Shown here piece after piece: positions 16,738 through 26,615 of a DNA stretch of 64,000 bases (within the stretch, counting starts at the first letter, position 1; every line of letters starts with the position of its first letter). Source of the DNA: CAVUFH01 sp963740835 (GTDB taxonomy: Bacteria > Actinomycetota > Acidimicrobiia > IMCC26256 > PALSA-610); contig CAVUFH010000002.1 of the NCBI GenBank assembly GCA_963740835.1, positions 248,001 through 312,000 on the forward strand. Direction: 5' to 3'. Both the position numbers and the translations under genes were made by a program. The notes beneath the pieces were generated by a model. That model had not been told where the DNA came from and did no database searches. It saw only the letters and a list, made by a program, of their open reading frames with translations.

Positions 16738-17840
16738 TCGGCCGCACCCGTGGGCCAGCCGGTCAGTCGACCGCAGTGAGCGGGATCGACCGGCGCGGCG
16801 GGCAACGCCGTCGCGCCGCGGGCGTCGACGATGAAGCGGCCTTCGCCGGGACCTTCGGCCACCGGCATCCCGAGCGCTTCCAGCAGCGCGTGGTCTTCTT
16901 CGGGCGCGCGCCCGGTGGTCGTCAGGTAGTTGCCCACGATCAGTGCGTTGGCGCCCGCGAGCAGGCCCATCGCCTGGAGCTCGCCGAGCACGCGTTCGCG
17001 CCCGCCGGCCAGGCGCAACCAGGCCGCGGGCAGGATGAGCCGGAACAAGGCGATCGCCTGCAACGCCTCGCGCGGGCTGAGCGTCGGCTGCCCGTCGAGC
17101 GGGGTGCCCGGGCGCGGGTCCAGAAGGTTGATCGGCACTTCGCACGGTTCCAGCGCCGCGAGCTCGAACGCGAAGTCGACGCGCTGCTCGAGGGTCTCGC
17201 CCATGCCGAGGATGCCACCGCAGCACAGCTCCATACCCGCGTCGCGGGCGAGGCGAGCGGTGCCGACGCGGTCGTCGTAGCTGTGCGTCGTGCAGATGGT
17301 CGGGAACAGCTCGCGGCAGGCTTCGAGGTTGTGGTTGTAGCGGCGTACACCGGCCGCCGCGAGGCGATCGGCCTGTTCGGGGGTCAGCAAGCCGAGGGAG
17401 CACGCGACTTCGAGACCGGTCTCGCGCTGCACCGCGCCGACCGCGTCGATCACGCGTCGGAGCAATCGCTCCTCCGGACCGCGCACTGCGACGACGATGC
17501 AGAATTGGGTGGCACCGGCATCGCGGGTCGCGTGCGCGGCCGCGAGGATCTCGTCGGTGTCGAGGAACGGGTAGACGTCGACGCCCGAGTGGTGGCGGAC
17601 CGATTGCGAACAGAACGCGCAATCTTCGGGGCACGCACCGGACTTGGCGTTGATGAGGCTCTCGAGCTCGACCTCGGGTCCGCACCAAGCCAACCGGACC
17701 TGGTGCGCGAGCGCGATGAGCGACGGCAGCTCGTCGAGGGGGAGCGCGGCCACTGCGAGCGCTTCGGCGCGGGTGAGCTGCCGGCGCTCAAGGAGCAGTG
17801 CCTGTTCGGCGGTTTGGAGTTCGGCACGCTGGAGCGACAT
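16707..17840 (-). CDS. bioB: biotin synthase
   Basis: A 377-aa radical SAM enzyme that inserts sulfur into dethiobiotin. The radical SAM cluster motif CxxxCxxC is at Cys70, Cys74 and Cys77 (CPEDCAFCSQS). Further BioB signatures are YNHNLEACRELFP, GGILGMGET, and INLLDPRPGTPL in place of the common NxLxPxxGTP. The protein is about 30 residues longer than typical BioB because of an extra C-terminal tail that overlaps the convergent phosphatase gene. The start is ATG 17840, and the divergent amine oxidase starts 42 bp away. No other bio genes are in the window. Confidence 0.93.
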   Translation of the reverse strand: MSLQRAELQTAEQALLLERRQLTRAEALAVAALPLDELPSLIALAHQVRLAWCGPEVELESLINAKSGACPEDCAFCSQSVRHHSGVDVYPFLDTDEILAAAHATRDAGATQFCIVVAVRGPEERLLRRVIDAVGAVQRETGLEVACSLGLLTPEQADRLAAAGVRRYNHNLEACRELFPTICTTHSYDDRVGTARLARDAGMELCCGGILGMGETLEQRVDFAFELAALEPCEVPINLLDPRPGTPLDGQPTLSPREALQAIALFRLILPAAWLRLAGGRERVLGELQAMGLLAGANALIVGNYLTTTGRAPEEDHALLEALGMPVAEGPGEGRFIVDARGATALPAAPVDPAHCGRLTGWPTGAADHIVGAGTSL

Positions 17841-17882
17841 GGCGCGGCAGCCTATTCTCCGTGCGCTCAGGGGGAACGAGTC

Positions 17883-19331
17883 ATGGGGGAGTTCGGCGGT
17901 CCGACGGGGGACGTGCCCGTCCGCGTCACGACCGATGTCGCGATCGTGGGAGCGGGTCTCGCCGGTCTGGCCGCGGCGCGCCGGTTGCGTGCGGCGGGAT
18001 GCGACGTGCTCGTGCTCGAAGCGCGCGAACGCGTCGGCGGTCGCGTGCTCGACCACACCTTCGCGGATGGGGCCACGGTCGAGCTGGGCGGCGCGTGGAT
18101 CGGACCCGGCCAGCACCGCGTGCACGCGTTGGTGTCCGAGCTAGGGCTCGCGACGTTCCCGACCCACGACGACGGTGAGCACCTGTTCGATCTGGCCGGG
18201 CGCCGCCGCCGTTACACCGGTGCCGCACCGCCGCTGCCGAGGCTCGCGCGCGCGGATCTCGCCCAATCGCAGCTGCGCTTCGAACGGATGGCGAAGCGGG
18301 TGCCGCTGGAAGTGCCCTGGGCCGCGCCCGGTGCGGCCAAGTTGGACCGGGAGACGTTCGCGTCCTGGGTCGACCGCAACACCCGCACGTCGGGCGCTCG
18401 CTTCTTTTGGAGCCTCTACGCGGACGCGGTGTTCGCGGCCGAGCCCCAGGACTTCTCGCTCCTGCACGCGCTGTTTGCAACCCATTCGGCCGGTGGCGTG
18501 CACGCCGCAACGGCGGTGCGCGGTGGCGCCCGGCAGGACCGCGTCGTGGGCGGTGCGGCGACCATCGCCATCCGCATGGCCGAGCAGCTCGAGCACGCGA
18601 TCGTCACCGGCGCGCCGGTGCGCCGCGTCGAGCAGGACACCCGCGGTGTCGTGCTCACGAGCGACGCCGGTCGCCTGCTCGCGCGGCGCGTGATCGTGGC
18701 GATCCCGCCGGTCCTCGCGTCCCGCATCGAATACGCGCCCTCGCTGCCGGCGCGCCGCGACCAGCTCACACAGAAGTTGCCCGCGGGCTCGGTGATCAAG
18801 TGCAACGTCGCGTACGACGAACCGTTCTGGCGCGCCGACGGTCTCTCGGGTCAGGCCGTCGGCGACCGCGCGCCGATCACATTCACGCTCGACAACACGC
18901 CACCCTCTTCCGCGCCCGGTGTGCTCGTGTGCTTCCTCGAAGGTTCGGAAGCGCGGCGGTACGCGCGTCTGTGCCCGGGCGACCGTCGACTCGCGGTGCT
19001 CGCCTCGCTGCGATCGTACTTCGGGCCACGTGCCGCGAAGCCGATCGCGTTCGTCGAGCAGGACTGGTCGGCCGAAGATTGGTCGCGCGGCGGGTACGGC
19101 GCGCACCTCGCGCCCGGCACGTGGACGCAGTTCGGCCCCGCGCTGCGCGAGCCCGTCGGGCGGATCCACTGGGCCGGTGCCGAGACCGCGACGGCGTGGA
19201 GCGGCTACATGGACGGCGCGATCTCGAGCGGCGAGCGCGCCGCGGCCGAGGTGCTCGCGGCGGACGACGTCGCGCCGGCACCCGTGCTTCAGACGCGCGA
19301 AGCCAGTACCGGGCCCATCATCTCGGCGTAG
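17883..19331 (+). CDS. flavin monoamine oxidase family protein
   Basis: A 482-aa FAD-dependent amine oxidase. The N-terminal dinucleotide fold is VAIVGAGLAGLAAARRL, followed by VLEARERVGGRV and a GGAWIGPGQ substrate-side motif. The C-terminal FAD-closing motif is WAGAETATAWSGYMDGAISSGERAA. The cysteine that binds FAD covalently in eukaryotic MAO is absent, so FAD is probably non-covalent. The start is ATG 17883 with GGGGGAA upstream. It would oxidise an amine to an imine and H2O2; the substrate is unknown. Its 3' end overlaps the convergent amidohydrolase by about 40 bp. Confidence 0.9.
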   Translation: MGEFGGPTGDVPVRVTTDVAIVGAGLAGLAAARRLRAAGCDVLVLEARERVGGRVLDHTFADGATVELGGAWIGPGQHRVHALVSELGLATFPTHDDGEHLFDLAGRRRRYTGAAPPLPRLARADLAQSQLRFERMAKRVPLEVPWAAPGAAKLDRETFASWVDRNTRTSGARFFWSLYADAVFAAEPQDFSLLHALFATHSAGGVHAATAVRGGARQDRVVGGAATIAIRMAEQLEHAIVTGAPVRRVEQDTRGVVLTSDAGRLLARRVIVAIPPVLASRIEYAPSLPARRDQLTQKLPAGSVIKCNVAYDEPFWRADGLSGQAVGDRAPITFTLDNTPPSSAPGVLVCFLEGSEARRYARLCPGDRRLAVLASLRSYFGPRAAKPIAFVEQDWSAEDWSRGGYGAHLAPGTWTQFGPALREPVGRIHWAGAETATAWSGYMDGAISSGERAAAEVLAADDVAPAPVLQTREASTGPIISA

Positions 19332-20443
19332 TTCTTCGTGTAGAAGCGTTCCTTCGCATCCTCGTCGGTGGCCGCGAGGCTCGCTTCGAAACGCCCGAGC
19401 GGATCGCGACCCCCTTCGGGGTGCGGGTAGTCGGAGGAGAAGCAGAACAGTTCCGGACCGGCCTGCTCGATGAGCCAGCCGACCGGCTCGGTGGGGAACG
19501 GCGTGAACTTCACCTGCCGGCGCAGGTACTCGCTCGGCTTCAGTGGCAATCGCAGCGCGGGCTCGGTCTTCTGGAACGTCGCGTGGGCCAGGTCGAGCCG
19601 CTGGAGGAGGGTGACGACCCAGAGCGCGCCCTGCTCGATGCACCCGCCGCGCAGGCCGGGAAACTGCTCGAAGATCCCGTCGAGCGCGAGGCACGCGAGG
19701 AAGATTTCGGGTGGGTGGTGCAGGGCCATGTAGTCCTTCGAGCGGATGTTCTCGCCCCCGCCGAGGAAGTCCGTGACCGCGGGTTTGCCGTTCTCGTGGA
19801 ATGCGCGGCGCAGCGGGCGACCGCCGCCCCCGACGTGCAGCATGAACGGCACGCCCGCGTCTTCGAGCGCGGCCCACACCGGCCAGTAGTCCGGATGTGC
19901 GGGTGATTTGTCGCGCGGTGGCACCGACGGGAGCAGTACCGCCCCGCAGCCCATCGCAATCGCTTCTTCGGTCGCCTGGCGCGCGAGCTCGGGATCGTCG
20001 AGCGCGACGAAACCGACCGGGATGAGACGCGCGTCGTCCTGACAGAAGTCGACCATGGCGCGGTTGTGGGCACGGGCCCCGCCGTAGAGGAGCTCGAAGT
20101 CTCCTGCGATGAATTGCGTGCCGGCGAAGGTACTGAACACGAGTTGCGAGTCGAACCCGAGGAGGTCGAGCGCGCGGCTGCGTTCGGCGGGATCGAACGC
20201 GCCGAGCGCGTTCCAACCTTTCGCGCGCATCACATTGGCTTCGAGCGCGCGCGTCGCCTCGTGGTCACCGCGCCGGTGCTCGGCCACGCGCACCGCCTCG
20301 TCGGCGAGGGCGCCCGCGCCACCGAGGTACAGCGGGCGGATCCGCTCGCGCACGTCAGGGTCCGCGTACTGCGCGAGCCAGTCGCCCAACTCCATCAGGT
20401 GGCTGTCGGCGTCGTAGTAGGTGCGACCTTCGGCGTACGGCAT
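19289..20443 (-). CDS. amidohydrolase (amidohydrolase-2 family)
   Basis: A roughly 384-aa TIM-barrel metal-dependent hydrolase of the ACMSD-like PF04909 family. Visible elements are the strand-1 motif YYDADSHLME, an LHVGGGG loop and the C-terminal FSSDYPHPEGGRDP metal-site motif. Such enzymes hydrolyse or decarboxylate ring-cleavage products. Two adjacent ATGs (20449 and 20443) follow GGAGG; the spacing favours 20443. It lies downstream of SURF1 on the same strand after a 63-bp gap. Substrate unknown. Confidence 0.88.
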   Translation of the reverse strand: MPYAEGRTYYDADSHLMELGDWLAQYADPDVRERIRPLYLGGAGALADEAVRVAEHRRGDHEATRALEANVMRAKGWNALGAFDPAERSRALDLLGFDSQLVFSTFAGTQFIAGDFELLYGGARAHNRAMVDFCQDDARLIPVGFVALDDPELARQATEEAIAMGCGAVLLPSVPPRDKSPAHPDYWPVWAALEDAGVPFMLHVGGGGRPLRRAFHENGKPAVTDFLGGGENIRSKDYMALHHPPEIFLACLALDGIFEQFPGLRGGCIEQGALWVVTLLQRLDLAHATFQKTEPALRLPLKPSEYLRRQVKFTPFPTEPVGWLIEQAGPELFCFSSDYPHPEGGRDPLGRFEASLAATDEDAKERFYTKNYAEMMGPVLASRV

Positions 20444-20512
20444 CTGCATCGTCCTCCTTCGCCCGGAGCGAGAGCGAGTATCGCCGCGGGCGGTCAGCAC
20501 CCGCCAGACGCG

Positions 20513-21289
20513 CTACGAGGACGGCTGGCGCCGGCACGACACGCGGTACAGGACGATCGGCCACCCGATGAGCGGGATCAGCGCGAAAGCGAACCACTGG
20601 AACGCGTACTGCAGATGGTTCACGTCGTCCGACGGCGGCGGCGTCGGCAGCGCGGGCCGGCCGTCGACGGGCGCGGGATCCTGGTACTGCGCGTTGATGT
20701 ACACCGCGCGCAGGGGAGACGCGGCGTCCTTCTGCATACGGTCGAGGTCGACGCGCGGCAGCGTCGTGCGGCCTGCCTGCTCGTCCACGGAGTCTTCCGG
20801 CTGCAGCGGACGGGACTCGCCAACGAGCCCGCGCACCGTCACCGGGCCCGCCGGTGGAGCGAGCGCGTCCGTGCTCCGGTCCGCGTCCGTGCTCCGGTCA
20901 ACGACGTTGCGGGGCACCCAACCGCGGTCGACGACGACTGCCGTGCCGTCATCGAGAACGAGTGGGGTGAGCAGGTCGTATCCGCCCTCGCCGTCGTGGA
21001 CCCGGTTGCGGAGGAGCGCTTCGCCGGCCGCGTCGTACTGGCCCGTCGCCTCCGCCCGCGCGCCAGGCGCCGGTTCCGAGCCGGGCGGGCCGAGCGTGGG
21101 CACGGGCGCGGCGTACTTCGCCTTCGCCACCGCGTCCTTCTCATGCTTCTGGTCGTTGCGGTGGAGCTGCCAGAAGCCGAGCAGCACGAACACGACCGCG
21201 ACGAACAGCACGAGCAGATGACCGGCGATCCATTTCGGCTGCAGCAGGAAGGCCCACCGGCGGCGGCCGGATGCCGGAACCGGCGTCAT
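20513..21289 (-). CDS. SURF1 family protein (cytochrome oxidase assembly)
   Basis: A 258-aa inner-membrane protein with the SURF1 layout. One TM helix near the N-terminus (IAGHLLVLFVAVVFVLLGFWQLHR) carries the FWQ signature, and a second is near the C-terminus (YAFQWFAFALIPLIGWPIVLY). The external domain between them contains VVVDRGWVPR. SURF1 proteins help insert heme a into cytochrome c oxidase. ATG 21289 overlaps the stop of the amidase gene (ATGA), so the two are coupled. Cytochrome oxidase genes themselves are not in the window. Confidence 0.9.
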   Translation of the reverse strand: MTPVPASGRRRWAFLLQPKWIAGHLLVLFVAVVFVLLGFWQLHRNDQKHEKDAVAKAKYAAPVPTLGPPGSEPAPGARAEATGQYDAAGEALLRNRVHDGEGGYDLLTPLVLDDGTAVVVDRGWVPRNVVDRSTDADRSTDALAPPAGPVTVRGLVGESRPLQPEDSVDEQAGRTTLPRVDLDRMQKDAASPLRAVYINAQYQDPAPVDGRPALPTPPPSDDVNHLQYAFQWFAFALIPLIGWPIVLYRVSCRRQPSS

Positions 21290-22164
21290 CCGTGGCCGGT
21301 GGAACCGGTGAGCCGCGCGAGCTGACTTGCGGTGTCGCGGCGGAGCGCCGGCAGCAGCGCGTTCAGGTGCGCGCCCGGGCATTGCGTCGCGCGGACCTGC
21401 CCGTGGGCAACGATGTTCGGGAACGTCTCCGACCCACCCTGCGTGTTCACGTACGGGCTCGCGCCCAGCGGGTCGAGGTTCCACCGCGCCGATTTCCACA
21501 CGAGCAGACCGAGCATCGACGCGAGCGCGGCGTCGGTCGGAACCGCACGCATGTAGTCGCCGAGCAGCGCGATGCCGATGGTGCGCGGGTTGTGCCCGCG
21601 GGCATGACCGCCGCGCACGCTCCAGCCGCGCGCGTCCTGCCCGTCCGGCGGTACGTCCGCAGGAAGGTCGCGCGCCCACCGCCCTTCGTAGACGACCCCG
21701 TTCGGGTCGACGAGGAAGTGGTACGCGATGTCGCGGTACCCGTTTGCAGTTTCGGACTCGTAGATCTCGCGCACCTGGCGCGCCCAATCGCCGGAGCCGT
21801 CGTCGATGGCGGTGTGGTGGACGACGAGCTTCTCGACGGTCTCGTCGAATTCTGCCGGCCCCCGCCGGGCCTCGGCCGCGCCCCAGGTGGCCCGCCGCAC
21901 CATCGCCGGCGCCGCGACGGATGGCAGCCCGGGGCCACCGGGCGCGGCGGCGGAGGCGGACGTGTCGGTTGCGGCCCGACCCACCGCGGCCGCACCGCGC
22001 TTCGCCCACCACGGCACCAGCGCGAGGGCGGCGCCGGCCGCGAAGCCGGAGCCCAGCAGGGCGCGCCGAGTGAGCGCACCATCTGCTCGTTCTCCGCCGG
22101 CATGGTCCACGTGTGACGCCCCTGAAGCCCGAGCGAGGGTACCGGCTGCGCGGGAGGGCTCCAT
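21286..22164 (-). CDS. Tat-exported N-acetylmuramoyl-L-alanine amidase (PGRP/amidase_2 fold)
   Basis: A 292-aa secreted peptidoglycan amidase. A 30-residue leader is followed by a twin-arginine signal (LTRRALLGSGFAAGAALALV, RR at 33-34). The amidase_2 domain has zinc ligands in VVHHTAID and, near the end, AHGQVRATQCPGAHL (His and Cys), with YHFLVDPNG between. The start at ATG 22164 is decided by GGAGG five bases upstream. It hydrolyses the lactyl-peptide bond of peptidoglycan outside the membrane. It is translationally coupled to SURF1 downstream. Confidence 0.9.
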   Translation of the reverse strand: MEPSRAAGTLARASGASHVDHAGGERADGALTRRALLGSGFAAGAALALVPWWAKRGAAAVGRAATDTSASAAAPGGPGLPSVAAPAMVRRATWGAAEARRGPAEFDETVEKLVVHHTAIDDGSGDWARQVREIYESETANGYRDIAYHFLVDPNGVVYEGRWARDLPADVPPDGQDARGWSVRGGHARGHNPRTIGIALLGDYMRAVPTDAALASMLGLLVWKSARWNLDPLGASPYVNTQGGSETFPNIVAHGQVRATQCPGAHLNALLPALRRDTASQLARLTGSTGHG

Positions 22165-22317
22165 CGCGACCTCCGCAGCCAACGCGACCACCGCCGGTGG
22201 ACACGCTCCACGCGAGTCCGGGTCCTTCGCGGCGGCCTATACCACGGAGCGAGGTTTCTCACGAAACGTAACCAGAATTGTCCGTCTGATCCGGACACAC
22301 AGATCGGAACTCCCACG

Positions 22318-22500
22318 ATGAACGCGACCACTGCCCCGACGCTTCCCGGCGCACCGATGCTCCCCGGCCTCCTGAGCGCCACGCGGTTGCTGCAGATGGG
22401 TTGCGCGGAGACGATCGTCCTGCGCGTCCTCGTCACCGAGGTCGGTCTCAGCGTCGACGAGGCGAACACCGCCATCGTGGCCGCCCACCAGGCTGCTTGA
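22318..22500 (+). CDS. small hypothetical protein
   Basis: A 60-aa acid-to-neutral protein starting at ATG 22318. After a Pro-rich start (residues 1-18), residues 19-60 form a likely three-helix unit (LLQMGCAETIVLRVLV, then SVDEANTAIVAAHQ). No strong ribosome binding site was found. Codon usage matches its neighbours and the helical part looks selected, so it is probably real. No family was recognised. It is divergent from the amidase gene. Confidence 0.5.
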   Translation: MNATTAPTLPGAPMLPGLLSATRLLQMGCAETIVLRVLVTEVGLSVDEANTAIVAAHQAA

Positions 22501-22665
22501 AGTTCGGCCGCCTGAGTTCCGGCTCGCCCGAAATTCTGCGACTGACCGCCGGCGAGGGCCGGCGGTTCTTCGCGTCCCCACGAGCGGAGCCGACAACGGC
22601 GCGGCCGATGACGTTCGGGTTCGCGCGCGGTCGAATTCGGTACCACCCGACCGTCTGGAGGACGA

Positions 22666-22884
22666 ATGCTGCTCGAAGGCAAGACCGCGGTGGTCCACGG
22701 AGGCGCGGGCGCGATCGGAAGCGCAGCGGCACGCGCGTTTGCCCGCGAGGGCGCAACCGTGTTCCTCGCCGGCCGCACCGAGGCCCGGCTCGCGGAAGTC
22801 GCGCGCGACATCCAAGTGTTCCGAGGTCGACTGAGATATGAACCCGCCAGTCGGAAGGACCGGCCGCGCGCGCTCAAGGCGTGA
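22666..22884 (+). pseudogene. truncated short-chain dehydrogenase/reductase
   Basis: A good ribosome binding site (GGAGG, four bases before ATG) starts a perfect SDR N-terminus: LLEGKTAVVHGGAGAIGSAA with the TGxxxGxG-like cofactor loop, and the LAGRTEARL segment that sets cofactor preference. SDR homology stops at about residue 52, after VARDIQ. The remaining 20 residues are unrelated, and no other frame restores the fold. Full SDRs are about 250 aa and need the YxxxK site, which is missing. I read it as a deletion remnant that kept its translation start. Confidence 0.8.
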
Positions 22885-22926
22885 ACGCGACGACGATCAG
22901 CAGCACCACGAGCAGCACCGTGTCGC

Positions 22927-23139
22927 TTAGTCAGAGAGCGGCAGCGTGTACAGCGTGGGGCCGCCTTGCCACTCGACCATCGGCCGCAGCTGACCCTGCT
23001 CGACGAGCTCACCGAGAATCGGTTCGACGTCACGCGGACTCATGCGGAGCGCGTGACCGACGCGTTCCGCGTTGATCGGCTGAAACCGTTGCGACAGGTC
23101 CCGGGCGACGCTCAACACCTCATCGGAATTCGTCGGCAC
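22927..23139 (-). CDS. small winged-helix-like protein
   Basis: A 70-aa protein from GTG 23139. Its predicted pattern of helices and a short hairpin (SVARDLSQRF, NAERVGHALRMSPRDVEPIL, ELVEQGQL, then a PTLYTL strand) resembles a winged helix-turn-helix with recognition helix SPRDVEPILGELV. It is probably DNA-binding; no family was named. It is divergent from the DGPF/ECF42 pair by about 160 bp, so it could regulate that pair. That is inference from position. Confidence 0.6.
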   Translation of the reverse strand: MPTNSDEVLSVARDLSQRFQPINAERVGHALRMSPRDVEPILGELVEQGQLRPMVEWQGGPTLYTLPLSD

Positions 23140-23302
23140 GACCCCACACTAGGAAGCGATACGGCTGCGTGTGCTGCACGCCGGGTGGAACAGCTCACGG
23201 CGTTCGGCGAGCATTCGCCGCCGGCGAATGTCGAGAATCCGAACTCTGCTCCGTCCCAGGGTGAACGCGGCGAGCACGCCGCCATTGCACACGGAGGACA
23301 CC

Positions 23303-23706
23303 ATGGCCAAGTACCTGTTGCTCAAGCACTACCGAGGCGCGCCGGCGCCGGCGAACGATGTCCCGATGGACCAGTGGAGCCCCGACGAGGTCGAGGCGCA
23401 CATCCAGTTCATGAACGACTTCGCCGCTCGGCTCGAGCGCAGCGGCGAGTTCATCGACGGACAGGCGCTGTCGCCCGACGGCATGTGGGTCCGCTCCGAC
23501 GGCGAGGGGCGCCCGCCGGTGACCGACGGCCCGTTCGCGGAGACGAAGGACCTCATCGCGGGATGGATGGTGATCGACGTCGACAGTTACGAGCGAGCCG
23601 TCGAGCTCGCCGGTGAGCTGTCGGCCGCACCCGGGGCCGGCGGCGAGCCGATCCACGAGTGGCTGGAGGTTCGACCCTTCCTCACCGCACCGCCCACCGT
23701 CACCCA

Positions 23707-23710
<4 letters not shown>
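23303..23710 (+). CDS. YCII/DGPF-domain protein
   Basis: A 135-aa cytoplasmic protein of the YciI-like DGPF family, with the family tetrad in VTDGPFAETKDLIAGW. Start ATG 23303 is preceded by GGAGGACACC. DGPF proteins are typically encoded beside ECF42 sigma factors, and here the stop overlaps the GTG of exactly such a factor (GTGA). The biochemical role of the family is not established. A relation to stress-responsive regulation is inferred from the pairing. Confidence 0.9.
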
Positions 23711-24861
<1,151 letters not shown>

Positions 24862-24954
24862 TGACCGCGGCCCGCGGCTCGGCAGCAATCGGCCCCTACA
24901 GGCTTTGCGCCAACCTGGCACTCGGATCGATGAGTCTCGGCACTGTGGGTCGTC

Positions 24955-25275
24955 TCAGCTGACAGGCACCCAGAGGAGCGCGCGAGCGCACGAGACGAGA
25001 CCGCGGAGGACAGCATCGCGACCACGCCCGGCAACGCGAGCAGCAACGATCCCGCAGCGGTCGCAGCGTCCCCACCACTTCCAACAGATTTCGGGCGCGT
25101 CTTCGTGGCGTTCCTCGAGCCCTTCGCACCCGTCGATCTCTTCGTCGAGCGTGCAGCCGGCGATGGTGCCGTCGATGTGTTGGATGAGTCCGCTGGAGCA
25201 GTACGGCACGTGCCGTGTTCGCGCTTGGGTACGACGGTTCTCGTTGCAGTGTTTTTGCTGGCGGGTGTAGGACAT
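24955..25275 (-). CDS. hypothetical Cys/His-rich protein
   Basis: A 106-aa candidate gene. It is rich in Cys and His (HVPYCSSG, AGCTLDEE, EICWKWWGRCDRCG), suggesting zinc binding, and its composition is more polar and less GC-rich than its neighbours. A perfect 14-bp palindrome (ACGGCACGTGCCGT, 25203-25216) lies inside it. No ribosome binding site was seen and no family recognised. It sits in the accessory patch between the ECF42 gene and the integrase. It could be spurious. Confidence 0.4.
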   Translation of the reverse strand: MSYTRQQKHCNENRRTQARTRHVPYCSSGLIQHIDGTIAGCTLDEEIDGCEGLEERHEDAPEICWKWWGRCDRCGIVAARVAGRGRDAVLRGLVSCARALLWVPVS

Positions 25276-25381
25276 GCATCAGCGGCACGGATGCCGTCGG
25301 TTACCCACTCGGGTGCGGCAGTCCGTAGGCCAGGAGGCGGGGGGCTGACCACCGAGCGGCCCCTCGCTTCGCGCAGGTGTT

Positions 25382-25413
25382 CTCCAGCCGGCTAGGGCCG
25401 GACGCCTCTGGAG
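25382..25413. repeat. two-part hairpin upstream of the RCC1-repeat lipoprotein
   Basis: CTCCAG (25382-25387) pairs with CTGGAG (25408-25413), and the adjacent CCGGC (25388-25392) pairs with GCCGG (25397-25401). This gives an 11-bp interrupted stem about 60 bp before the lipoprotein start. No T-run follows. It may be a leader structure or a remnant terminator of upstream DNA. Confidence 0.4.
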
Positions 25414-25472
25414 CGCGTGCTCATGTGCCGAGACAGTGAGTTGCAGGCTCATTAGCTCAGGCAGGGGGCGCT

Positions 25473-26615
25473 GTGATGACGAGATACGGGTCCGCGTCGC
25501 GTTCGGTTTTCCTGGCCGTTGCCGTGCTCGGCATGGCGTTGACGTTGAGCGGGTGCAGATTCTCCACCTGGGGCTACAACGGCGACGGTGCGTTGGGCGA
25601 CGGCACCAACACGAATCGCACCAAGCCCACGCAAATCGGAACCGACACCAACTCAGTTTCGATCAGCGCAGGTTCCGAGCACACTTGCGCTGTCCATAAC
25701 GATGGAACGCTGTGGTGCTGGGGCGACAACGACTCCGGCCAGCTCGGTGACGGAACATTCATGAGTACGAACGTCCCGGCCCAGATCGGTACGGATACCA
25801 ACTGGGCGTCGGTCGACGCCGGTTATCGTCACACGTGCGGGATCCGTAAGGATGGAACGCTGTGGTGCTGGGGCTTGGGCGGGGAGGTGGGCGACGGCAC
25901 CGACACGGACCGGAACGTCCCGACCCAAGTTGGGAGCGATGCCGACTGGGGGTCGGTCAGTGCCGGCGGTGCTAGCTGCGCGGTGAAATCGGACCAGACG
26001 CTCTGGTGCTGGGGGTTGAACGGCGACGGGCAGCTCGGTGACGGCACTACCACGAACCGGAACGCGCCGGTCCAAATCGGAACCGATACCAACTGGGCGT
26101 CGGTCGACGCGGGACTCGGACTCAGTGGCCCAAACTTCTTCCACACGTGTGGAGTTCGCACCGATCACACGGCATGGTGCTGGGGCGAAGGCTTTGCCGG
26201 GGAACTGGGCGACGGCACCAACACGGATAGGCACGTGCCGACCCAGGTCGGAACGGACACGAAATGGATGTCGGTCGGCGCGGGCGGACAACACACCTGC
26301 GGGCTCCGTACCGATCACACACTGTGGTGCTGGGGGTTGAACGGCGACGGGCAGCTCGGTGACGGCACCTTTGCGAACCGGAGTACGCCGAAGCTGATCG
26401 GTTCGGACACCAACTGGACGTCCGTTGGTGTCGGCGGCGTTCACACGTGTGGCATTCGGCAGGATCGCACCTTGTGGTGTTGGGGCCTGGACACCAGCGG
26501 GCAAGTGGGAGACGGCGGGTTCCAAGACGTGAAGGTGCCCACCCAAGTCGGGATCGGCACGCAGTGGCTCTCGATCAGTGCCGGCGTGGAGTTCACCACC
26601 GCATTGCACTTCTGA
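25473..26615 (+). CDS. RCC1-repeat (beta-propeller) lipoprotein
   Basis: A 380-aa exported lipoprotein. The signal peptide ends in lipobox LTLSGC (Cys28). The mature part consists of seven repeats of about 50 residues, six with the (T)LWCWG...GQLGDGT core plus a first variant (STWGYNGDGALGDGT). This is enough for a complete seven-bladed RCC1-type propeller. Each blade carries the TCG(I/V/L)R...LWCWG cysteine pair, so inter-blade disulfides are likely outside the cell. Start is GTG 25473 or ATG 25476, after AGGCAGGGGG. Such proteins are surface binding modules; the partner is unknown. It lies in an accessory patch. Confidence 0.85.
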   Translation: MMTRYGSASRSVFLAVAVLGMALTLSGCRFSTWGYNGDGALGDGTNTNRTKPTQIGTDTNSVSISAGSEHTCAVHNDGTLWCWGDNDSGQLGDGTFMSTNVPAQIGTDTNWASVDAGYRHTCGIRKDGTLWCWGLGGEVGDGTDTDRNVPTQVGSDADWGSVSAGGASCAVKSDQTLWCWGLNGDGQLGDGTTTNRNAPVQIGTDTNWASVDAGLGLSGPNFFHTCGVRTDHTAWCWGEGFAGELGDGTNTDRHVPTQVGTDTKWMSVGAGGQHTCGLRTDHTLWCWGLNGDGQLGDGTFANRSTPKLIGSDTNWTSVGVGGVHTCGIRQDRTLWCWGLDTSGQVGDGGFQDVKVPTQVGIGTQWLSISAGVEFTTALHF

